DNA from: Acanthosepion lycidas
Taxonomy: Eukaryota; Mollusca; Cephalopoda; Sepiida; Sepiidae
Assembly (NCBI GenBank): GCA_963932145.1
Contig: OZ010572.1
Location: 305,335 to 369,334, forward strand
DNA: 64,000 bases
Direction of reading: 5' to 3'
The notes under the pieces were generated by a model. It saw only the letters and a program-made list of their open reading frames with translations. It ran no database searches and was not told the origin of the DNA. A program made the position numbers and the translations under genes. This document shows, in pieces, positions 55,560-64,000 of the stretch (its first letter is position 1; each line of letters opens with the position of its first letter).

Positions 55560-55862
55560 TGTCATCAACCACAGTCAAGTTCATAGTCATTAACTCCATA
55601 CCAAAGCTAATTGCAAACACAATAATCTTTTTCCATTGCTCTTTAGTATCTCATTCACCCAGGCAACATACAGATTTGGATTCAGAATTGCTCTTCACCT
55701 AGACTGATTACCAATCAAGACTAGAAAACCTTCTATTTGACCCATATATTGAGGGAGCAGTGATTTGTACATTTCCCAAGAATGCTTTTACAAAAGTAAA
55801 TTCAACCAGAATTTGAATTTATCAATTTCTCATTCCAAGCCACTAAACCATGATACAACTTG
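55560..55862 (-). repeat. Candidate tRNA-derived SINE
   Basis: Minus-strand text starts GTTGTATCATGGTTTAGTGGCTTGG, an A-box-like start, followed about 30 bases later by AATTCAAATTCTGG, a B-box-like element. The rest is not AT-repeat and extends to about 55560. It is a single copy, so family membership cannot be tested here. Confidence 0.3.
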
Positions 55863-55921
55863 CACATATATTTTTATCACAATTTTCTTATTTATGATTT
55901 GTGAAACTTATCTTGTTTCAG

Positions 55922-56179
55922 ATTGATTTGATTGAAAATTTTGATGGCAATGTGGAGAAGTTGGGAACAGCAGAAAAATTCTATCGTCTTTTAATACAAG
56001 TTCCAGCTTTCCGTTGCCGGCTTGAAGCAATGTTACTTGTTGGAGACTTCAGTTCTCAGCTAGCCATGATACGTCCAAACATTCATCTTTTAAACACTGT
56101 CTGTGGTCGACTTACAGACAACACTTCTCTCAAGAAGTTCCTGCGACTTGTATTGCATGCTGGAAATTTTTTAAACAAG
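55922..56179 (+). CDS. INF2: INF2-like formin, exon g (FH2)
   Basis: The 258-base exon is phase 0 at both ends (TTTCAG acceptor; GTACAC donor, which is weaker than the others). It encodes IDLIENFDGNVEKLGTAEKF, YRLLIQVPAFRCRLEAMLLV, RPNIHLLNTVCGRLTDNTS and LKKFLRLVLHAGNFLNK. GNFLN is the signature FH2 post motif. The preceding L..A.kF...l...P....Rle.m pattern is the coiled FH2 core. The exon joins the previous one (LLPQQDE) without a gap in the family alignment as I know it. Confidence 0.94.
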
Positions 56180-57931
56180 GTACACACATTTTAATAATTG
56201 ATTCTTTTTCTTTAGTTTTCACTGAATGGAGTAAATCACACCAAATTCTTAAACATGAGAGGGAAATCATTTCACAAGACTTGAAATAATTCTTTTGTTC
56301 ATTTGAATGATATACATTAGATTGTAATATCCACATTTTAGATCAGAAAAAATATCAGTCATGTTTACATTGGTAAATCAATAAGTCTGTCGCCTACTTT
56401 TGAAAAAGGCACTTATTTTACACAACAGATATTTATCAATATAATCTTCTTCCTTAATTCAGTAGCAAAAATTGATCATTACTCACAAAAGATTTCAGAT
56501 AAAAATTCAGCTATACATTAACATAAATTCTATCATTATTTTAGCTTGTTTTGATTCATAAACTTCATAATATTGTCTGTGTAAAGGTCTTTTGGTTTGG
56601 AAGAAAAGAATGGAGATGATAGTTCATGTGTTTTAAGCACTGGATTATCAAAATGAAATAGATGGTCAATAGATGAAATATAATCTAGAGATTAATGGAG
56701 GAGGTGGAATTTTTTCCAGACAAATTCTTCAGTCTTTTCAGATTAAATCTTTTTGAGAACACTACAATTGCAATTGATCAAACTGACTGTTATCCTTGAG
56801 AGGAGTGTTTAAACACTCTAAATTTTTATATTAGATGTTTGCTGTAAAATAATTGGTAGTGACTGATGAAAGTGGACCATGACATAATCACACAAAACAC
56901 AAAATTTTCCTTGTATTGAGGTTCATATTCTCTTTAAAAAAAAAATTAGACTCTCACAATATCACTGCTATCTGTTGAAAAAGAAAATCAGAACCAAGAT
57001 CAAGCTTCAAAATATAGTAATTGTTTGTATTTCCTACCAGTCATGACCTTTCATAACCTGATAAAAGAATGCTACTTTTTGTTTTTCTTGATTCTTTGTG
57101 GATGAAGAAATTAGTTGTGTGTTGAGTTTTGGATACTGATTTTTGATACCTTTTGATTTATAATCCCAGCATTTTGGAACTTGCAAGGCTATGATCTTTG
57201 GAATTATAACTCTGAATTTGGGATTTTTTAATTTGAACCTCTGCATCATTATTTTCTCACAACTCATTAAAATTAATTCAACTGCTATATTTATATACAA
57301 AACAATAATAGTAAAAATAAAAAAAATAGCATTATTTTAATAGGCTGAATATGCATTTCCTTTTTACCTTTACTTTGGGTCACTAGTGGGGGGGAAACAT
57401 CTTTGAACAGACAATTGTTTTATTTTACTTCTAAAAGAAAGAAGAGAAGAGATTGTAGAACTGGAGAATAAATTTCTTCCATCAAACAATCATCTTATTT
57501 TGGGGCCAAAACAAAAGATAGGGTCATTTTTCCAGTTTGAGGAGAAGGATTTTGTTTAAAAGAAATAATTTCATTAAAGGAATATCATTGGATTTGACTA
57601 GAAAAGAAAATTGTTACAGTTTTCATTTTCATAGTTCATAAAAAAGTAAATTTTTAAATGATGGAAGAAACAAGAAAACAGTTTATAAATGATAAAAGAA
57701 AAAATAATTATACTTATATTTTAGTATATGAGAAGAAATTTGTAAAATATTTTTCCAAGAAACATTTGGTCATAAACAATATGATTGATTATAAATACTT
57801 CAAATAAAAAAATAATTATTTTCTCAATTTATTTTTTTTTTTTTGTAAATATTTTACTTATTAGTTTGGTTAAAAATTTGATAAAATTTCTAAGAAAGAA
57901 ATTCTTTGAATTAATGCTTATTCAATTGTAG
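56180..57931 (+). other. Formin intron, nothing recognised
   Basis: AT-rich with T and A runs. An 88-codon minus frame at 57300-57034 looks like chance. It ends AATTGTAG. Confidence 0.6.
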
Positions 57932-58113
57932 GGAACATCTTCCGGGAATGCAGTTGGTTTCCGTATAAATTCCTTGAATAAATTGGTGATGATTCGATCA
58001 AATGTTGCTCGCCTTTCTTTGCTTCATCATCTTGTGGAGCAGGCAGAAAGTGAGAATAAAGATGCTCTTAAGTTTGTGGATGAACTTCTGGAACCTTTAC
58101 AAAAGGCTGTTAG
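57932..58113 (+). CDS. INF2: INF2-like formin, exon h (FH2)
   Basis: The 182-base exon enters in phase 0 and leaves in phase 2 at GTAAGT. It encodes GTSSGNAVGFRINSLNKLVM, IRSNVARLSLLHHLVEQAES and NKDALKFVDELLEPLQKAV. The 'g...GnA.GFri.SL.Kl....s......LLh.lve.a' pattern is the FH2 post-GNFLN segment and the start of the C-terminal helices. Confidence 0.93.
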
Positions 58114-58620
58114 GTAAGTATTTATGCAGGAGACAACTTTCATACACCAAAGTTCATTAAAGGAAAAATGTTAAAATTGAAATTAGCCATAACTCTTCAA
58201 TCCTGCAAGTTTCAATCACATTTTTAATTATTCAGTCATTATCTCATTATTTCTACTTAAACATTTTTTGTGGTGTCTAAAGATTCTACTGTCGACTCGG
58301 CAAAATGTGTTGGTACTCGCAGGTATATATATATATCACATTTAAAATGACTTGATTCAGATCCTTAATGTAAGCAATAATTTTCCTTCATGCAGTGATA
58401 AAATTTGATGTATTTTTTAATCTTTGCCTGTAATGTATCTGCTAAACATGAAGTATCAATTGTAGAAGCAAAAAAAAATAATGAAGACATCAAGAACTGA
58501 CATGTTTGTAATTATGTTTGATATCCCTTAGCTATTCTTATATAAACCCTTATAGTAGAAATATAAAAAAAAAATATGAATTTACTTCAGAAGCCAGTAT
58601 TTGAGTTTAAAAGTGATTTA
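58114..58620 (+). other. Intron, nothing recognised
   Basis: AT-rich with a short (TA)n at about 58326. No feature otherwise. Confidence 0.5.
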
Positions 58621-58622
58621 CT

Positions 58623-58823
58623 TACCATATATACTCATGCATCATGCAACTTTTGAAGATCAAATTTTAAGGGGGTTACATCATACATGAGATATAAAAT
58701 TAGCATATGTACTGCTGGCCCTGGCTACACCATTGACCAAACTACATATGCATTCACTGTAGTCAAATTAGCTTCAAAATTAGGTCTTCAAAGGGTGAAT
58801 GATACATGAGTGTATATATGGTA
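58623..58823. mobile_element. Non-autonomous TIR element, about 200 bp
   Basis: The left end TTACCATATATACTCATG and the right end read in reverse complement (TACCATATATACACTCATG) match. Matching continues inwards for about 45 bases with a few differences (CTTTTGAAGA / CCTTTGAAGA). The middle is unrelated. Length and termini fit a MITE, but no transposase family can be assigned from here. Target duplications are not obvious. Confidence 0.65.
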
Positions 58824-58867
58824 TGTAATTAATTTGTCTGAAATCTATAATAATATATTTATAACTA

Positions 58868-60147
58868 GCCGAGGTACCCAACATTGCCTGGGTGTATTTG
58901 GCTGCAATTGTATAACCACATTATTTGTTGGTATACTAAGATACTCCTCCCACTCATCTTTTTTATGCAAGTGTTTGATTGTCCTTAATAAAGGAATTCC
59001 ATCGATAAAACCTTCTTGTGTGGTTGTTACACAGGGCTGAATTGTTTCAAAGTTTTAGATATTCAGTAAATTTCCTATGGCTGCAATGACTTTCAAATAG
59101 TATGGCATTGTTCCCAAATCTAATAATCAAACAAAAACCAGGAGGAAGCAGCAGAGCTTGATTCAACTACAAAGTGCAAATGCATAAACGCCCCCCCTCC
59201 TTCTTTGCACATTTACTGTAAAGTTGGAGTTAATAAGAGGTTCTTCAGGAATTTTTCCCTTTTAATGCTTCAGTAATCTCTCTCAAATCATTTTTGCATC
59301 AAAGTTGTTTGAATCCTAATTTAGGATGGAATCATATGAAGAAACTGTTTGCTAAAAGGCTAAAGCCGATTTTGGACCTAGTTTGTTTCAGATTTCATCT
59401 ACTTAACTGAGATAAACTAAACCAAACATGCAGGCAAGACAATTTGTGTGTCATATGTAATTTATATTTGGAAAGATTGGATGAAAAAGCAGGGAGTTTG
59501 GCAAAAAAAATAGTGTTTTTGAACAGTTTTTTTGTGGTTTTTCATTATATGCAGGGAAGCAAGAAGTATTAAAATTACATTATCTTATTTCTTGCATGAT
59601 GGAAATTTTTTCTAGCATGTTTCAAGCAAATTGGATAGAAAATGAGGAAGTTATTCAAGTTTTTATTTTAAGTAGTACAAAAAACTTTTTCACAGTTTTT
59701 TGCAAATTTTTGTGTGAAGCTATTGTTGCAGGTAAACTATCAAACACTACATAAACCTTGTAACATGAGCTATATTTTGCATTAAGTGCAAAGAACATCA
59801 GCTCGTATAGTAAATTTTTTCTTTGCATGTAATTTTGCCTTCGATTTTGCAAAAAGTTGTACCCACCTTCAGTTTTATCAATTTTTCTGCCAAACCCGGG
59901 GTTTGGAGATTGAAAAATTAATCTTGACCTACTTCAGTAAATTTGCAATATGTGTGTACAATTTCATCGAAATCAGTCAAGAAATGTGGACGTGCATAAA
60001 TAGCATATACATACAGAGAGAGGTCTTGACTTATTATGATAAATTTGCAACATGTGTGTAAAATTTCATTGAAATTGGTCAAGAAATGTGGACATGCATA
60101 AATAGCATACACAGAGACACACATCTTCTGTTTTATAGATATAGATT
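58868..60147 (+). repeat. Unassigned dispersed repeat with CCAACATTGCCTGGGT start
   Basis: It begins AACTAGCCGAGGTACCCAAC, a string I have seen opening dispersed repeats in many invertebrate genomes, and ends TTTTATAGATATAGATTA. The body is more complex and less AT-rich than the surrounding intron. It has no long ORF. The last 200 bases hold an internal tandem duplication (59925-60120). I could not tell its class. Confidence 0.45.
59925..60120 (+). repeat. About 100-bp tandem duplication inside the repeat
   Basis: CTTGACCTACTTCAGTAAA... and CTTGACTTATTATGATAAA... are two successive copies. Each carries TTTGCAAYATGTGTGTA, a TTTCATYGAAAT core and GTCAAGAAATGTGGAC, then GCATAAATAGCATA and AGAGA. 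Confidence 0.75.
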
Positions 60148-60783
60148 AATATCTGTAGTATTATATGAACAAATAATTTGTTTAGTTTATTAAGTTAAAA
60201 TGAAATTTTTTTTAGCATTACCTTTATTGAACAATATATTTTCCATTCCTTTATTTTTTGACATTTTTAAGGCTATTTCATTATTTGATTCTCTTTGAAA
60301 TTTTTATATTTCTTAGTAAATAACTATTTTGGATTACTTTTGCAATTTTTAAAGGAAGTGATTTTTTTTCCCTAAGAGATTTCTACAAATAGTAATTTGA
60401 AGTTTCAATATCTAGTAAATAAGGCAGATGAATGAAAACTTCCCAGCCAAATCATAACAATGTTTATCTAATTAACAAAGAATTTTATATCATATAATAT
60501 TGATTATTTTCTAGTAATATCAGAATTAGTCACTATCAATCTCAAACCATGGAGTATTATTCAGTAAGAAATCCCCACTGTGAAACTTCATAAACCACTT
60601 TTGAAACCGGTGATCATTCAGAGTAACTTCTCTATAAACTGCACATATCTTTGTTACAATAAAAGCAGAATATATCGAAATTGTTTGATATATGCAAACA
60701 CTATTCAAAGAAGAAATTATATCACAGTACACAAATTTTCATATATAAAAGATTAGAAAAGGATGCCTAAATCTGAATTTCAG
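60148..60783 (+). other. Intron before exon i
   Basis: AT-rich. Small minus frames at about 60732-60526 and 60921-60739 are not gene-like. It ends GAATTTCAG. Confidence 0.6.
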
Positions 60784-60904
60784 GATAAGTTTGGAAAACA
60801 TGAAATCTGAGTTTAAGCAGTTGAAGACCAATGTTGCCCGTGTCCATCGACAGTTGGAAGAAGTCGAAGAGGAAGTTGCAGAACTGTTTAAAGACTTCTT
60901 GGAG
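60784..60904 (+). CDS. INF2: INF2-like formin, exon i (FH2 C-terminal helices)
   Basis: The 121-base exon enters in phase 2 and leaves in phase 0 at GTTAGT. It encodes ISLENMKSEFKQLKTNVARV, HRQLEEVEEEVAELFKDFLE. The text is a long charged amphipathic helix, matching FH2's terminal coiled region. It is flanked by a short intron and then exon j. Confidence 0.9.
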
Positions 60905-61291
60905 GTTAGTGCTTCTTTCAAATCAATGATTTAAAATGCGTATGTTGTTTCTTTATTTTAAAAAGAGGATCACTTAAGTAACCCAAAGCTATTCAGGTTG
61001 AATGGTCACTTAAAGTTGCAAAATCCAATTGAAATAGTTTGTGTTCACTTTGTACTAATTCATTTGAGAATTTATCCGTTCTCCTCCCAATTTTGGGTAA
61101 AATATTCAACCACTTTGAGGTCTCAAGCTTTGCGTAGTGACAAGTCTAGAAGAAGAACTGTGGAATATTTGACTATGGTTAAGTGTAACCAATAAAATTC
61201 ACAACAAGCTGTATTGGCAATATTCTCAATAAACAATAATAATAAGAGAAAGGAAAAAAAAAACAGGAGAAAATTAATGAGTCAAAGACAC

Positions 61292-61343
<52 letters not shown>

Positions 61344-61483
61344 AATCCTAAAGAGCCAGGAACAACCTACCTAGGTTTCACCTAAACAGATCTGGTTAAA
61401 GAGGAAAATGACATGAAACAGTATTTATTGATAAAACCACTAAAAACTAATTACCATAAAACCTTGTGACAGAAGATAGAGAG

Positions 61484-61515
<32 letters not shown>

Positions 61516-61599
61516 AACCTCTATTCCAATAATCAGGATTTCCTATGCCTACACCTATTTAAAATCTCAGATCTTTGATTTAATAAATTTTTAGGTTCA
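60905..61599 (+). other. Intron with (TA)n and poly(A)
   Basis: (TA)n at about 61302-61337 and an A29 run at 61484-61512 followed by non-repeat DNA. Nothing coding. Confidence 0.6.
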
Positions 61600-62900
61600 T
61601 TAGAGGTGGCTAGTCCCATTTATTGAGGTACACATATTCTGACTTAACTGCCAGCCTCACTGTATCAAGACTTTTGCCAATACAGGTGAGTGATGCCTTA
61701 TTGTTACTGAGACATCTCAACATGGGCACTCAAGAGAGAAGTACTTATGCCTTGTCAAACTGAGTGTGTCCAACAGATAATAATGAACAACCCTGACTTA
61801 CTAATACATGATATAATGCCTTCTAAGACAGCAGTTGGATGTTACAGAAGCTTTCAGTAACCCATGAAAAGACATTCATAGCATGCCAACACTTATGATG
61901 AAAAGAGCAGTCAGCTCAAGGTAACCAGTAGGCCTCCCCTTATCTTCACATTCACTTCTTAAAGACAAAATGTTTTCTTTCTTCTTGTTGCTGTTACCCT
62001 CATTTTGGGAACACATTAAACCCAGGAAACTGAGCCATAGTGTATGTTGACACATCTGAACACTAGATATTCTTAGACTACCTTCAGATGGGTGGAGTCA
62101 ACAGACTTTGCAATGCACCTGAAGAGCAGTGTCAACCCACAAGAGGTTAAACAAGATTTGAACTAATTTCATAAGTTTGGTGCATGGGCATGGAAACACA
62201 GATGAACTGCAGCCTCAGCTTTTTGTCAAACCTCTGACCAATTGATCTCCAACTAGAGGTAGAAACAAATCAGGCACCAAATATCTTGTAAGCCTCATCT
62301 GGGCAGAGAGACTCCATTCCATGTAACCAACCTCAGACCAACAGAATTATCATGGTTGACCTTGGCCCGTGTCACTATCTTATACCTGCTGATTGCCCTG
62401 CTGACTTTCTCATCATTATTCATTACAAGAGTGGTTATGTCATTGGCATAAGAGGAAAGCCTAACTTAGATGGTAACACCAGGTAGAATAATAACACATA
62501 GGACCAGATTTACCTTTAACATATGAAGGAAGAGCTCCAATGCAAACACATTGATGAGAGTGGGTAACCCTGATGAATTGATCAGGACGAAGTGAAAGTT
62601 TTCAATCTTACTCCATTGACATCTACAATCTCACTGGGAGACATATGCTAAAGATGGATCCAAGAGCAAAAGTATGGGCTGAAGCTGGTAGACATGAGAA
62701 AATGGTGGTCAACAGCATTATAGAACAACTACCATTATGATTTCCAAAGACAAATGATCATCTGATTGAAAAAACCTGATTTATCTGGTGATATTCTCTG
62801 GCTCCCATGAAGGCAGTAACTGATGCTGCAGTTTTAAAACTGTTATTCTTGCTGGTTAATGACTATAAATCTGTATAGAATAAAGATAAATTTGATACAC
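61600..62900 (-). pseudogene. Tx1-type LINE RT relic (second copy, opposite strand)
   Basis: On the minus strand near 62650-62330 fragments of the RT palm are visible: IVDVNGVRLKTF, the QG[Y]PLS-type turn, SYANDITTLVMNNDEKVSRA with AND in place of the usual ADD, and SRYKIVTRAKVN. Stops and frame changes are very frequent. The pattern is that of the Tx1 RT. The altered ADD motif and decay mean it is dead. Ends are uncertain. Confidence 0.6.
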
Positions 62901-63345
62901 ATTGGTCAGCTGTTCCCCCATATCAGAATAGGAAAACTGAAGGTTTAAGAGTGGAAACTATTCTCTCAAACATTTGTCTGAATAGAAAAGGAATTCTGTA
63001 GCTGTAGATTCAAATCAAAACTGCCAATAAAATAATCCTATTAATATTTAAATAAAATATATTGTGTTGTAATACTAATACTTGCATCTGATTGGTCATA
63101 ATAATGAAAACTCAATATTTATCCTCCATTTTATCATATATGGTCATGCGCTTAGATGTTACTATTCAACATTTGTTTTCTGATGCATATAATTTTATGC
63201 TTTCTATTTGGCTCAACTTTTCGCTTTCTGAAACTGTTTTCATGGCTTCAAATTCTAGTTTTTCAATTTCATTTCTTTTACACAGATCTATAATCATATT
63301 ATTAACTCTTGGATTCAATATTTAAAAAAAAATTCTTACCCATAG
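62901..63345 (+). other. Intron before exon j
   Basis: AT-rich, ending TTACCCATAG. No other feature supported. Confidence 0.5.
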
Positions 63346-63510
63346 GATGCTGAAGCAGACTTGGAAGAGGTTCAAGTAACTATGGATCGTCTAGAAGCAC
63401 GTTTTAAACGTCTGGCACAACATTATTGTGAGAATGAACGTACATTTAAGCCTACAGAATTTTTAGAGTCTTTCCGAGATTTCTGTGAAAAAGTAAAAAC
63501 TTGTCAGCAG
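63346..63510 (+). CDS. INF2: INF2-like formin, exon j (end of FH2)
   Basis: The 165-base exon is phase 0 at both ends with acceptor ACCCATAG and donor GTAAAT. It encodes DAEADLEEVQVTMDRLEARF, KRLAQHYCENERTFKPTEFL and ESFRDFCEKVKTCQQ. The pattern 'l.....L..yf.Ed...f.p.efl..f..F...' with HYCENE matches the FH2 terminal segment of INF2-like formins (the LA.YLCEd region). The DAD/WH2-like C-terminus and the stop lie beyond the window. Confidence 0.92.
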
Positions 63511-64000
63511 GTAAATACATTTATTGATTCATGGTTTCTTAATTTTGTATCAATTAAATTCTGAATCATTGGAATTTTAACAATTTGTTTGCTATGCTTT
63601 CATATCCAATAGAGTGTCCCTAACAAAAAGTATCAAAATTTTCTTCATAGCATTTCTGCTTCTTATCAGAAAGTTAAACATTTCATTTAAAAAGTAAAGC
63701 ATTCTTAAAAAGAAGAATGCTTTAGTTACTTTTTCTGTTCAGAAAAGATAAATATATAAGCTGATGAATTGTTGATACATCTTTGTGCAAATTTGAAAAA
63801 AAATGATTCATGAGAATTATTACACACACATTGGTGTTTATTTCAATATTTGTTCACTATACGATAAGTAATTCATTAACTGTCAGGTATTAAAAAAGTT
63901 GACATGGACAACATAAATGCATGATTCATTCGTGACAGAGTATATAGGATAAATAAAGTTTATTTTATATATGTCTGTATGTATATATATATATACATGT
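63511..64000 (+). other. Intron after exon j, nothing recognised
   Basis: AT-rich to the window end. The next coding exon is not reached. Confidence 0.5.

Noticed and set aside
60526..60732. Minus ORF with KWFMKFHSGDF and NNTPWFEIDSD, resembling mariner transposase N-terminal pattern
   Set aside because: Considered as a Mos1/mariner (SETMAR-like) start because of the QKWF.KFrsGdfsL.d.pr.gRP pattern, but only one short frame is present, with no HTH continuation, DDD core or TTAGGTTGG-type end nearby. Worth a profile search but not supported enough to annotate.

Overview
The window is animal nuclear DNA: an AT-rich, intron-dominated stretch holding part of one spliced host gene on the + strand, plus a dense collection of transposable elements. 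No bacterial-style operons, rRNA or tRNA genes or CRISPR arrays are visible. The TE mix (Gypsy families with errantivirus-like env, Tx1-type LINEs, ZMYM1-like hAT, Tc1, mariner MITEs, possible SINE) points to a metazoan, most likely an invertebrate. A mollusc, perhaps a cephalopod, is plausible from general familiarity, but nothing in the window proves it.

Host gene. Ten coding exons (5970-6129, 8455-8636, 42359-42438, 50415-51217, 53042-53184, 53283-53447, 55922-56179, 57932-58113, 60784-60904, 63346-63510) have AG/GT boundaries and perfectly matching phases. In order they encode part of a diaphanous-type inhibitory (armadillo) domain, a proline-rich FH1 region and most of an FH2 domain. The protein is a formin and best resembles INF2 (inverted formin 2). 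The 5' and 3' ends of the gene lie outside the window.

Transposon content. 1-960: Gypsy gag and leader (-). 1.2-1.6 kb: possible Penelope/GIY-YIG tail. 3.7-5.6 kb: hAT C-terminus and a pol relic (-). The 33.7-kb intron between exons 2 and 3 holds a nested complex. A ZMYM1-like hAT relic (-; pieces at 28.1-27.8 kb, 15.9-15.6 kb and about 12.3-11.9 kb) was hit by a Gypsy element A (-, 15.6-12.4 kb), itself hit by a 710-bp internally deleted Gypsy B with a 5-bp target duplication. The same hAT was hit by a 11.9-kb env-bearing LTR element array (15885-27798) with a 4-bp target duplication. That array contains an inverted solo LTR of its own family (21483-23373). Further along are a pol C-terminus (-, 34.4-33.0 kb), a pol relic (+, 34.4-37.2 kb) and a nearly full-length Gypsy (-, 37439-42316) that ends about 42 bp before exon 3. 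Later introns carry a MADE1-like mariner MITE, a Tx1 LINE (+), a Tc1 element (-), other LINE tails, a possible SINE, a TIR element and a second Tx1 relic (-).

The most notable object is the env-bearing array. It has about 1.8-kb LTRs, gag with multiple zinc knuckles, and a 361-codon open frame joining the aspartic protease directly to the integrase C-terminus, with reverse transcriptase, RNase H and the integrase core absent. It also has an env-like gene of baculovirus-F/errantivirus type. All its coding regions except the protease-integrase fusion are broken by frameshifts or stops, while its two complete LTRs look very alike.
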